The position numbers and the translations under genes were made by a program. A model generated the notes under the pieces. The model ran no database searches. It worked only from the letters and a program-made list of their open reading frames with translations, and had not been told where the DNA came from. Positions 1 through 5,856 of a stretch of DNA of 5,856 nt are shown piece after piece (within the stretch, counting starts at the first letter, position 1; the number at the start of each line of letters is the position of its first letter). Origin of the DNA: Legionellales bacterium (lineage in GTDB: Bacteria > Pseudomonadota > Gammaproteobacteria > WLWR01); assembly GCA_012103495.1 (NCBI GenBank), contig WLWR01000114.1:1-5856 (forward strand). The letters run 5' to 3'.

Positions 1-1
1 C

Positions 2-268
2 ACTTCTTTTATGCAATTGATTCCATGGTTTGCCATTGGTTTTATTTTGGTTGCTGGTTTTAATTCATTGGCATGGCTACCATCGATGATGGTAAAAGCG
101 ATCAATCAGTTTGATATTTTATTATTATCGATGGCGATGGCAGCTTTGGGGTTTGAAACACAGTTAAAAAAATTCTCAAATGTCGGGATAAAACCTTTCA
201 TCCTCGCATTTGGTTTATTTATTTACCTCTTAGTCGGAGGTTATCTCATGATCCGTTTACTCTATTAA
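2..268 (+). CDS. YeiH/UPF0324 family membrane protein, C-terminal part
   Basis: This is the 3' end of a gene that begins before the window; the frame is open from base 2, so the ATG at 11 is probably an internal methionine and not the start. The 88 visible residues look like the C-terminus of the YeiH/UPF0324 family (putative sulfate exporters, about 10 membrane helices): an IPWF segment, a helix followed by FNS, a conserved stretch around KAINQFDILLLSMAMAALG, and a final helix after a GIKPF turn. At least three hydrophobic segments are visible. Family members are inner-membrane proteins, and the transported substrate is not firmly established for most of them. The stop (TAA) lies 16 bases before the channel gene, so the two are probably cotranscribed. 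Family assignment is by recognition of the conserved C-terminal pattern; the substrate is not inferred. Confidence 0.82.
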   Translation, partial: TSFMQLIPWFAIGFILVAGFNSLAWLPSMMVKAINQFDILLLSMAMAALGFETQLKKFSNVGIKPFILAFGLFIYLLVGGYLMIRLLY

Positions 269-284
269 CTGATAGGATAGTTAT

Positions 285-1583
285 ATGCTAATACCCATCA
301 CCGATGTATTACATCACTTAGGCTTACAATCACAATGGGCAGCGGTGTTAAGCATCGTTATTGTCGCTCTTGGCATCGCCGCGCTCAGTTGGTTAAGTAA
401 CTACATTGCCAAACGTTATTTAGTCATTTTATTAAAACATTTAAGCGAAAGCAGCGGGATTGATCATTTACGCTTATTAAGTACTCACCAAGTATTCAAT
501 CGTGCCGCCAACTTTGTCCCCATCGTGGTCATTTATTATCTTGCCCCAATGATGATTGTTGATAGCCTGTTCTTCTCACAGCAACTGGCTGCCATTGTGC
601 AAATGGCGGCGAAAGTCTTCATGATTTTAATTGTCTACTGGCTGGTGTGTGCCTTATTAAATTATGCCAATTCGATTTACAACACGCTCACATTCGCACA
701 TGAACGACCCATTAAAAGTTATTTACAAGTGGCAAAATTAATCCTGTTTTTATTTGCCGCCATCTTGATTATTTCCACTGTGATGCAGCAATCAGCACTG
801 GGACTGTTAACCGGTCTTGGAGCAATGACCGCGATCATCAGTTTGATTTTTAAAGACTCCATCTTAGGTTTTGTCGCCAGTGTACAATTGGCTTCGTACG
901 ATATGGTCCGCTTAGGCGATTGGATTGAAGTACCTAAATACGGTGCCGATGGTGATGTCGTTGATATTTCATTAAACACCGTCAAAGTACAAAACTGGGA
1001 TAAAACCATTGTCACCATCCCCAGTTACGCTCTGCTGATCGAGGGAGTTAAAAATTGGCGTGGAATGCAAGATTCCGGTGGTCGTCGCATCAAACGTTGT
1101 TTTTACATCGATATGCATACCGTTCGATTTTGTACTGACAACGATTTACAACAGTTACAAAACATTGAATTACTGACCGATTACATTCAACACAAGCGTC
1201 AAGAAATCACTGAGTACAATGCAAAGCGGCGAGTCGATCAAAATGAAATTAATGGAAAGCGCTTAACCAACGTGGGCTTACTACGCCATTATTTAGTCAC
1301 CTACCTTCATCAACATCCAGAGATTCGACAAGATTATACTCTGTTAGTCCGCCAATTAAATTTGACCGAACACGGGCTGCCGATTGAAATTTATGTTTTT
1401 ACCAAAACCACTAACTGGAATGAATATGAGCGCATTCAATGTGACATCTTTGATCATATTTTAGCGATCATGCCATACTTTGATTTGTGTGTGTTCCAAG
1501 ACATTACCGACCAACATAATTTGGTGCATCTTGAAAAAAGTCAGCAGCCCGCCATCACCTTAAAGCGAGCGCATGGTCAATAA
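285..1583 (+). CDS. ybdG: YbdG-type mechanosensitive ion channel (MscS family)
   Basis: This 432-residue protein is an inner-membrane MscS-family channel of the YbdG (miniconductance) type, which opens under membrane tension and is linked to osmotic stress in E. coli. About five membrane segments are visible (roughly residues 17-40, 74-95, 104-130, 146-168 and 173-198). The last is the Gly/Ala-rich pore-lining helix, which runs into FKDSILGFVASVQL at 189-202. The MscS beta domain follows, with DMVRLGDWIEVP (206-217), GADGDVVDIS (220-229) and VQNWDKTIVTIP (235-246). The NWRGMQDSGGRRIKR block (257-271) and the RLTNVGLLRHY block (326-336) are typical of YbdG and absent from short MscS. The length fits YbdG (415 residues in E. 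coli). The start is supported by AGGA at 274-277, seven bases before the ATG. Its 3' end overlaps tsaC by 11 bases. The symbol denotes the subfamily; channel conductance is not inferable. Confidence 0.93.
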   Translation: MLIPITDVLHHLGLQSQWAAVLSIVIVALGIAALSWLSNYIAKRYLVILLKHLSESSGIDHLRLLSTHQVFNRAANFVPIVVIYYLAPMMIVDSLFFSQQLAAIVQMAAKVFMILIVYWLVCALLNYANSIYNTLTFAHERPIKSYLQVAKLILFLFAAILIISTVMQQSALGLLTGLGAMTAIISLIFKDSILGFVASVQLASYDMVRLGDWIEVPKYGADGDVVDISLNTVKVQNWDKTIVTIPSYALLIEGVKNWRGMQDSGGRRIKRCFYIDMHTVRFCTDNDLQQLQNIELLTDYIQHKRQEITEYNAKRRVDQNEINGKRLTNVGLLRHYLVTYLHQHPEIRQDYTLLVRQLNLTEHGLPIEIYVFTKTTNWNEYERIQCDIFDHILAIMPYFDLCVFQDITDQHNLVHLEKSQQPAITLKRAHGQ

Positions 1584-2118
1584 CACCCGACTACTCACCA
1601 CCTTGCAAAAGGGGGGACTCATCGCTTATCCTACTGAAGCGGTGTATGGCTTGGGCTGTGATCCTTTTAATGAAACCGCTGTCATGAAAATTTTGACATT
1701 AAAGCAACGTCGGTTACAACAAGGTTTGATTTTAATTGCCAGCGATTGGCAATGGATTGCCCCTTTGATCCAACCCTTACCTGCCAACATTGAACGCACT
1801 GTGCGCGCCAGCTGGCCTGGACCGATGACTTGGTTGATCCCTGCCAGTCCCGCAGCGCCCCCTTGGATCATTGGTGAACACACCTCGATTGCAGTGCGCA
1901 TCACTCAACATCCTCTGGCTCGCCGCATTTGTGAACAGTGGCAAAATCCGTTAGTCTCCACCAGTGCTAATACAAGCGGACAACCACCTCTGACCACTGC
2001 CGCTCAAGTCATTCAATGTTTTGGCTCAGCGATTGACTATGTCATTGAGGGAGAAGTAGGCGAGTTAACCCAACCAACCTCCATTGTGGATGCCCTGACC
2101 AACACTCAAATTCGCTAA
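1573..2118 (+). CDS. tsaC: threonylcarbamoyl-AMP synthase TsaC
   Basis: TsaC (YrdC/RimN, single-domain form) makes L-threonylcarbamoyladenylate from threonine, bicarbonate and ATP, the first step of t6A formation at position 37 of ANN-decoding tRNAs; it acts in the cytoplasm with TsaB, TsaD and TsaE. The 181 residues match the short gammaproteobacterial form and lack the extra C-terminal domain of Sua5. Visible signatures are AYPTEAVYGLGCDP (18-31), the KxR motif K44-Q45-R46, GLILIA (51-56), SWPGPMTWL (80-88), AVRIT (107-111) and STSANTSG (129-136), which holds the SxN motif (S131, N133). Residue 50 is Gln where the E. coli protein has Lys (KG in place of QG). The ATG lies inside the last codons of the channel gene and has only a weak AGCGAG-like sequence upstream, so translation is probably coupled to the channel gene. 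The C-terminus is slightly short but keeps the P-S-I-x-D-x-x-T pattern. Confidence 0.93.
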   Translation: MVNNTRLLTTLQKGGLIAYPTEAVYGLGCDPFNETAVMKILTLKQRRLQQGLILIASDWQWIAPLIQPLPANIERTVRASWPGPMTWLIPASPAAPPWIIGEHTSIAVRITQHPLARRICEQWQNPLVSTSANTSGQPPLTTAAQVIQCFGSAIDYVIEGEVGELTQPTSIVDALTNTQIR

Positions 2119-2123
2119 TGCTT

Positions 2124-2128
2124 GGGAG
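2124..2128 (+). promoter_or_regulatory. ribosome binding site of gdx
   Basis: GGGAG lies eight bases before the ATG at 2137 and just after the tsaC stop. It fixes the gdx start at 2137; the in-frame TTG at 2122 would place this site inside the gene and add five residues not found in the family. Confidence 0.75.
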
Positions 2129-2136
2129 ATAATTGC

Positions 2137-2451
2137 ATGAGTTGGATCATTTTATTCATCGCTGGATTGTTTGAAATTGGTTGGGCCATCGGATTGAAAT
2201 ACACCCAAGGTTTCACCCTATTTTGGCCAACGGTACTCACTGTTTTATCCATGGCCATCAGTCTTGGTTTATTGGGTTTGGCTTTGAAACAATTGCCGGT
2301 AGGAACCGCTTATGCCGTTTGGACTGGCGTGGGTGCCATTGGCACGGTCATCGGTGGCATTATACTGTTTAGCGAACCCACCGATTGGGCACGCATGCTT
2401 AGCATTGTCTTGATTGTCTCAGGCATTCTTGGATTAAAACTTTCTGCCTGA
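2137..2451 (+). CDS. gdx: guanidinium exporter Gdx (SugE), SMR family
   Basis: This 104-residue, four-helix protein belongs to the small multidrug resistance family, in the Gdx/SugE branch, which exports guanidinium in exchange for protons as a dual-topology dimer. The ends MSWIIL and GLKLS match E. coli SugE (105 residues) nearly exactly. The substrate-site residues known from Gdx structures are present: the central glutamate E13, W16, S42, Y59 and W62, within the block PVGTAYAVWTG (54-64). This pattern separates Gdx from the broad-range EmrE branch. Helices are at about residues 3-20, 31-50, 57-76 and 84-102. The ATG at 2137 was chosen for its ribosome binding site and family N-terminus. 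The gene follows tsaC by 18 bases and is a single copy, not a paired heteromeric SMR system. No guanidine riboswitch is visible before it. Confidence 0.94.
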   Translation: MSWIILFIAGLFEIGWAIGLKYTQGFTLFWPTVLTVLSMAISLGLLGLALKQLPVGTAYAVWTGVGAIGTVIGGIILFSEPTDWARMLSIVLIVSGILGLKLSA

Positions 2452-2528
2452 TCTGTATCATTACCCTACCTTCAATAGCAAAATAAAATGATTGCGTCTA
2501 AACTTTTATTAATGATGTATGGTCACTC
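2452..2528 (+). promoter_or_regulatory. intergenic gap, possible promoter of the nfeD operon
   Basis: This AT-rich 77-base gap is the only one in the window above 18 bases, so a promoter for the nfeD-slipin-rdgB group is most likely here. A weak pair is TTGCGT (2492-2497) and ATGTAT (2515-2520), 17 bases apart; it would start transcription at about 2527, next to or at the nfeD start region. Neither box is a close match to sigma-70 consensus. There is no convincing terminator: the only inverted repeat is a 4-base TGAT/ATCA stem at 2449-2460. Confidence 0.3.
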
Positions 2529-3917
2529 ATGGTTCCAATAATGATGTTAGGGAAAGCACTCCTACGATTATTTTCACTCTTTATCTTGTGTTTTGGCTTA
2601 TTCGGTTTATTAACCGCAGAACAAAACTCTCGTACCGCAATTTTATTAAATGTGGACAGTGCCATTGGACCGGCAACCAGTGATTACATTCAACGTGGCA
2701 TTCAAATCGGCATCGATCAACAAGCTGAATTAATTATCATTCGTTTAGATACCCCTGGTGGTTTGGACAAATCCATGCGTACGATCATCAAGACCATTTT
2801 GGCATCCCCCGTCCCTGTGGTCACTTATGTCGCCCCCAGTGGTGCCCGCGCTGCCAGTGCGGGTACTTTTTTATTGTACGCCAGTCATATTGCCGCGATG
2901 GCTCCTGGAACAAACTTAGGCGCTGCATCACCGGTCAGCATTGGTGGTGGCACACCCATGCCTGCACCAAACCAGCCCTCTTCCGATCCAACCAATGAAT
3001 CGCAATCAACACCGCCTGAAACCGAAGCATCCACCTTAGAAAATAAAGCCAAGAACGATGCAATTGCTTACATACGTAGCTTAGCGCAATTGCGTGATCG
3101 CGATGTGCAATTTGCCGAACAAGCGGTGGAAAGTGCCGCCACATTGACCGCTGAAGAAGCCGAAGCCAATGGCGTCATCGATGTGGTCGCCAACAATGTC
3201 ACCGATTTGTTACTTACCTTGAATCAAACCGAGGTCACCCTCAATGACGGACGAACCATTCAATTAAACACTGATCATTTAACCATTGAAACCATCAACC
3301 CTGATTGGCGTACCAAATTTCTAGCAGTCATTACTGATCCCAGTGTGGCTTACATCCTGTTATTAATTGGTATTTATGGATTGTTTTTTGAATTTGCCAA
3401 CCCCGGTTTTATTTTACCAGGGGTAGCCGGTGCCATCGCTTTGTTATTGGCACTTTACGCATTGCACACCTTACCAATCAGTTACGCGGGATTGGCGCTT
3501 ATTCTTCTCGGCATTATTTTTATCATTGCTGAGGCATTCGCTCCCAGTTTTGGTGCACTTGGTTTTGGCGGGGTGATCGCTTTCATTGTCGGCTCCATTT
3601 TATTAATGGACTCCAATTTACCTGGGTATCAAATTGCCTGGCCATTAATTATTTCCATGGCACTTGCCAATCTATTATTTTTCTTTATCATCCTCAGCAT
3701 GGCCACCCGTGCTAAACAACGCAGAGTTGTTGCTGGCAGTGAAGATTTAATTGCGCGTCAAGGTGAAACCTTGGAGAATATCGATTTTCGCGGACAGGCA
3801 AAAATCCAAGGAGAAATTTGGACCATTGAAACTCAAACGCCATTGAAAGCCGGACAAGCCATTACTGTGATAGGCATCAAAGGATTAATTTTACAAGTGA
3901 AACCTTCAGAACATTAA
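2529..3917 (+). CDS. long NfeD-family membrane serine protease (NfeD1/ClpP class)
   Basis: This 462-residue protein has the full-length NfeD1b plan. A hydrophobic N-terminal signal (about 9-30) ending near LTA-EQ precedes a ClpP/SppA-like serine protease domain (about 36-235), 4-5 membrane helices (about 268-391) and a C-terminal OB-fold NfeD domain (about 396-459). DTPGG (74-78) and GARAASAGTFL (105-115) are visible, with S110 at the nucleophile position. The catalytic lysine is probably K173, just before NDAIAYIRSLAQ (176-187), by analogy with Ser97/Lys138 of the archaeal PH1510 protease. A Pro/Ser/Thr-rich linker (about 138-170) separates the two, as in other bacterial members. The archaeal relative cleaves the C-terminal region of its partner stomatin. 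The slipin gene follows 16 bases downstream, which supports the same pairing. The ATG at 2529 has no clear ribosome binding site; ATGs at 2541 and 2544 are alternatives that keep the signal peptide. Confidence 0.92.
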   Translation: MVPIMMLGKALLRLFSLFILCFGLFGLLTAEQNSRTAILLNVDSAIGPATSDYIQRGIQIGIDQQAELIIIRLDTPGGLDKSMRTIIKTILASPVPVVTYVAPSGARAASAGTFLLYASHIAAMAPGTNLGAASPVSIGGGTPMPAPNQPSSDPTNESQSTPPETEASTLENKAKNDAIAYIRSLAQLRDRDVQFAEQAVESAATLTAEEAEANGVIDVVANNVTDLLLTLNQTEVTLNDGRTIQLNTDHLTIETINPDWRTKFLAVITDPSVAYILLLIGIYGLFFEFANPGFILPGVAGAIALLLALYALHTLPISYAGLALILLGIIFIIAEAFAPSFGALGFGGVIAFIVGSILLMDSNLPGYQIAWPLIISMALANLLFFFIILSMATRAKQRRVVAGSEDLIARQGETLENIDFRGQAKIQGEIWTIETQTPLKAGQAITVIGIKGLILQVKPSEH

Positions 3918-3933
3918 AGCAAGAGGACTCACC

Positions 3934-4686
3934 ATGGACATTGGACCGATCATTATTATTTTAATTGCCATCTTATTATTGGTATTACTTTCTATGTTTC
4001 GGATTTTACGCGAATATGAACGTGGCGTAATCTTTGTTTTAGGACGTTTTTGGCGAGTCAAAGGGCCAGGGTTGATCATTGTCATACCCATTATCCAACA
4101 AATGGTACGAGTGGATTTGCGCACTATTGTAATGGATGTTCCAACTCAAGATGTGATTTCACGCGATAATGTATCGGTACGAGTCAACGCGGTCATTTAT
4201 TTTCGAGTCGTTAATCCACAGCCAGCGATCATTCAAGTTGAGAATTTTTTAGAAGCCACCAGCCAATTGGCGCAAACCACATTACGCTCTGTCCTCGGAC
4301 AACATGAATTGGATGAAATGCTATCTGAACGTGAAAAATTAAATTCAGATATTCAAGCCATTTTGGATGAACAAACCGACAGTTGGGGCATTAAAGTATC
4401 CAATGTAGAAATCAAACACGTCGATTTGGATGAAAGTATGATTCGCGCCATCGCCAAACAAGCCGAAGCTGAACGGGAACGGCGTGCCAAAATTATTCAC
4501 GCTGAAGGTGAATTGCAAGCTTCTGAAAAATTATTACAAGCTGCCAATGTGTTATCGCAAAACCAACAAGCTTTGCAATTACGCTATCTACAAACACTCT
4601 CCAACATCAGTACTGGCCAAAATAAAACATCAACTATTGTGTTTCCCATGCCGTTGGATCTATTGAAAAATATTAATCTGTCATAG
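3934..4686 (+). CDS. slipin / stomatin-like SPFH membrane protein
   Basis: This 250-residue protein is a prokaryotic stomatin (slipin) of the SPFH/band 7 family, a membrane-anchored scaffold that oligomerises. One N-terminal hydrophobic segment (about 4-22) precedes REYERGVIFVLGRF (26-39), the SPFH domain with VRVDLRTIVMDVP (58-70), DVISRDNVSVRVNAVIYFRV (73-92, the family core), and TSQLAQTTLRSVLGQHELDE (109-128). A charged helical region likely to form a coiled coil follows (about 172-215, with KQAEAERERRAKIIHAEGEL), and the C-terminus has TIVFPMPLDLL (234-244), a motif typical of slipins. A good ribosome binding site, AGAGGA at 3922-3927, lies six bases before the ATG. It follows nfeD by 16 bases, the classic NfeD-slipin gene pair. 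It is not HflK/HflC: there is a single gene, the core matches slipins, and the partner is NfeD. The precise role in this organism is inferred only as membrane organisation or quality control. Confidence 0.95.
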   Translation: MDIGPIIIILIAILLLVLLSMFRILREYERGVIFVLGRFWRVKGPGLIIVIPIIQQMVRVDLRTIVMDVPTQDVISRDNVSVRVNAVIYFRVVNPQPAIIQVENFLEATSQLAQTTLRSVLGQHELDEMLSEREKLNSDIQAILDEQTDSWGIKVSNVEIKHVDLDESMIRAIAKQAEAERERRAKIIHAEGELQASEKLLQAANVLSQNQQALQLRYLQTLSNISTGQNKTSTIVFPMPLDLLKNINLS

Positions 4687-4700
4687 GAACTCAAGGTAAG

Positions 4701-5312
4701 ATGTTGCATCCTCAGTTCAATCAATGTGTATTAGCCAGTGGCAACCCTCATAAATTAACTGAAATCCAAGCCATACTAACGGATCTGGATTGTCAGTTGA
4801 TTTTGCAAAGCACCCTGCATATCGCCCCCATTGCCGAAACAGGATTGACGTTTGTTGAAAACGCATTGTTAAAAGCACGCCATGCTGCTCACCACAGTGG
4901 TTTGCCAGCGTTGGCCGATGATTCTGGTTTGGTAGTGGATGCTTTAAACGGCGCCCCAGGTATTTATTCAGCACGTTATGCCGGAACAAACGCCACCTCC
5001 GAACAATGCAATGCGAAGTTACTATCAGCATTAGAGAACGTACCCAAAGATCAGCGCACCGCGCATTATTATTGTGTCATTGTTTTATTAACCAGCGCTA
5101 CCGATCCAGAACCCATTATTTGCCAAGGACGTTGGTCTGGTGCCATTGCCTTCACCGCCCGTGGCACACATGGCTTTGGTTATGACCCTATTTTTTATTT
5201 ACCTGAGCACGATTATCAGGTTGGCCAATTGGATCCAAATATTAAAAATCAAATCAGTCATCGTGCCCAAGCGTTACAACAATTACGCCAGCAGTGGGAG
5301 CGCTTATGTTAG
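4701..5312 (+). CDS. rdgB: RdgB/HAM1 family dITP/XTP pyrophosphatase
   Basis: This cytoplasmic enzyme hydrolyses dITP, ITP and XTP to the monophosphate and pyrophosphate, keeping deaminated purines out of DNA and RNA. The 203 residues match the family (197 in E. coli). Signatures are LASGNPHKLTEI (11-22, triphosphate-binding loop), ETGLTFVENALLKARHAA (46-63), ADDSGL (72-77) with D74 at the position of E. coli catalytic D69, GAPGIYSARYAG (84-95), GFGYDPIFYLPE (158-169) and SHRAQAL (186-192), with K182 nearby as in the family. The ATG follows the slipin stop by 14 bases. AAGG at 4693-4696 is close to it, and AGGAA at 4685-4689 is 11 bases away, so the ribosome binding site is mediocre. The N-terminal extension of about five residues beyond the E. 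coli start is small. The gene ends inside the elaA start, so the two are translationally linked. Confidence 0.95.
   Translation: MLHPQFNQCVLASGNPHKLTEIQAILTDLDCQLILQSTLHIAPIAETGLTFVENALLKARHAAHHSGLPALADDSGLVVDALNGAPGIYSARYAGTNATSEQCNAKLLSALENVPKDQRTAHYYCVIVLLTSATDPEPIICQGRWSGAIAFTARGTHGFGYDPIFYLPEHDYQVGQLDPNIKNQISHRAQALQQLRQQWERLC
5296..5300 (+). promoter_or_regulatory. ribosome binding site of the elaA-like gene
   Basis: GGGAG inside the last codons of rdgB lies five bases before the ATG at 5306. It favours that ATG over the in-frame GTG at 5294, whose use would place this site inside the gene. Confidence 0.7.
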
Positions 5313-5749
5313 ATTGGTATTGGTCTGATTTTAATGATTTAACATTAAATCAATTGTATGAATTGTTAGCACTGCGCAGCCAAGTTTTCGTGGTGGAGCA
5401 ACATTGTTTTTATCAAGATTTGGATGGTCAAGATCAAACATCTCATCATTTATTAGGATATGATTCCCAGAAAATCCTACAGGCTTATTTACGTTGTTAT
5501 CCGATTGATTCACACAACATCACCATCGGCCGTGTGGTCATTGCCGCAACCCAACGTCAACAAGGTATTGGGAAAGTTCTCATGACCCACGCCATTGATT
5601 TTTGTCGACAACAGTACCCCAATCATCGGATTGTCATTCATGCCCAGTATCGTTTAATCCATTTTTATCAAGAATTACAATTTACTGCCTGTAGCGAACC
5701 GTTTGATCAAGCGGGAATTTTACACATTCGCATGGAACGTCTTCCGTGA
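5306..5749 (+). CDS. elaA: ElaA-like GNAT family N-acetyltransferase
   Basis: This 147-residue protein is a GNAT acetyltransferase resembling E. coli ElaA (about 150 residues). Visible features are the ElaA N-terminal block QLYELLALRSQVFVVEQ (16-32) and YQDLDGQD (36-43), an IGRVVIA strand (74-80), the acetyl-CoA pyrophosphate loop R84-Q-Q-G-I-G-K90, and the C-terminal HAQYRLIHFYQELQF (112-126), which matches the AQ-x-x-L-x-x-FY pattern of ElaA. Near the end, GILHIRM (137-143) corresponds to GIPHIGM in ElaA. Residue 125 is Gln where a Gly is usual in the FY...GF pattern. Acetyl-CoA should be the donor; the acceptor is unknown for this family. The ATG at 5306 overlaps the rdgB stop by 7 bases and the stop codon overlaps the next gene by 4, so expression probably depends on the operon. 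Confidence 0.92.
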   Translation: MLDWYWSDFNDLTLNQLYELLALRSQVFVVEQHCFYQDLDGQDQTSHHLLGYDSQKILQAYLRCYPIDSHNITIGRVVIAATQRQQGIGKVLMTHAIDFCRQQYPNHRIVIHAQYRLIHFYQELQFTACSEPFDQAGILHIRMERLP

Positions 5750-5850
5750 AAGATGCCATTGATTTAACCACAGCAACTCGCCTACATCAGGCAGGCCAAT
5801 TGGACGAAGCGGAACTCATTTACAAAATGCTATTAAAGCAGCAGGAATAG
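5746..5850 (+). CDS. N-terminal TPR fragment, stopped early near the window edge
   Basis: A GTG at 5746 shares the bases GTGA with the elaA stop, and GGAA at 5734-5737 lies eight bases before it, so a real translation start is likely. The 34-codon frame ends in TAG at 5848. Residues 10-34 (ATRLHQAGQLDEAELIYKML then LKQQE) fit a tetratricopeptide repeat: Ala/Leu at the first helix, G17 at the turn, A22 and Y26 on the second helix, with E34 where Pro is usual. TPR genes normally continue for many repeats, so this is probably the first repeat of a longer protein. The stop falls at about position 33 of the repeat and the two codons after it (AAG GAT) could continue a TPR linker. A nonsense change, a small frameshift, a sequence error or a genuine 34-residue product are all possible. 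No function can be assigned. Confidence 0.5.
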   Translation: MKDAIDLTTATRLHQAGQLDEAELIYKMLLKQQE

Positions 5851-5856
5851 AAGGAT

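Noticed and set aside
719..1018. 99-codon open frame on the - strand inside the channel gene
   Set aside because: It is opposite a strongly conserved YbdG coding region; its translation shows no recognisable domain and it has no supporting start context.
2122..2136. Upstream TTG start for gdx
   Set aside because: It would add five residues not present in SugE/Gdx proteins and put the GGGAG ribosome binding site inside the gene; the ATG at 2137 matches the family N-terminus.
2449..2460. Inverted repeat TGAT-CTGT-ATCA after gdx as a terminator
   Set aside because: The stem is only four mostly AT pairs and no T-run follows, so it cannot act as an intrinsic terminator.
2529..4686. NfeD-slipin pair as a new defence or secretion system
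   Set aside because: Both proteins and their pairing are well known in bacteria and archaea, and no neighbouring gene suggests defence or mobile-element activity.
4717..5031. 104-codon open frame on the - strand inside rdgB
   Set aside because: It is antisense to conserved RdgB motifs and resembles no known family; the same holds for the antisense frames at 1626-1904, 2935-3144 and 3906-4124.
5294..5305. Upstream GTG start for elaA
   Set aside because: The ATG at 5306 has GGGAG five bases before it, and the resulting N-terminus matches ElaA.
5848..5850. TAG recoded as an amino acid in this organism
   Set aside because: TAG ends both the slipin gene (4684-4686) and rdgB (5310-5312) exactly at family-expected C-termini, so it works as a stop here.

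Overview
The window reads like ordinary chromosome from a gammaproteobacterium of modest GC content (low-to-mid 40s by eye). The placement rests on protein similarity recognised by eye: a YbdG-type channel, a short TsaC, a SugE/Gdx transporter, RdgB and ElaA all resemble the enterobacterial versions. The genus cannot be named. There are no transposases, integrases, tRNAs, rRNAs or CRISPR repeats.

All eight recognisable genes lie on the + strand and are packed tightly. From left to right: the 3' end of a YeiH-family membrane protein (2-268); a YbdG-type mechanosensitive channel (285-1583); tsaC for t6A tRNA modification (1573-2118, overlapping the channel gene by 11 bases); a guanidinium exporter of the SugE/Gdx type (2137-2451); a 77-base gap, the only one large enough to hold a promoter; a long NfeD membrane serine protease (2529-3917) followed by its usual partner, a slipin/stomatin-like protein (3934-4686); rdgB, an ITP/XTP pyrophosphatase (4701-5312); an ElaA-like acetyltransferase (5306-5749, overlapping rdgB by 7 bases); and the start of a TPR-type reading frame (GTG at 5746, overlapping elaA by 4 bases) that meets a TAG stop six bases before the window ends.

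The layout suggests two transcription units, split at the 2452-2528 gap. The first joins membrane transport and osmotic-stress functions with a tRNA-modification enzyme. The second joins a membrane-protein quality-control pair (NfeD plus slipin) with nucleotide-pool cleaning and an acetyltransferase. Only NfeD/slipin is a known functional pair; the other neighbourships look like housekeeping genes sharing transcription.

I see no convincing undescribed system. The most unusual item is the TPR reading frame at the right edge, which stops at the end of its first repeat and may be a broken gene, a sequence error or a genuine short product. Other points worth a look are the weakly signalled start of nfeD, the overlap-coupled tsaC with an altered residue near its active-site motif, and a gdx gene without a visible guanidine riboswitch.
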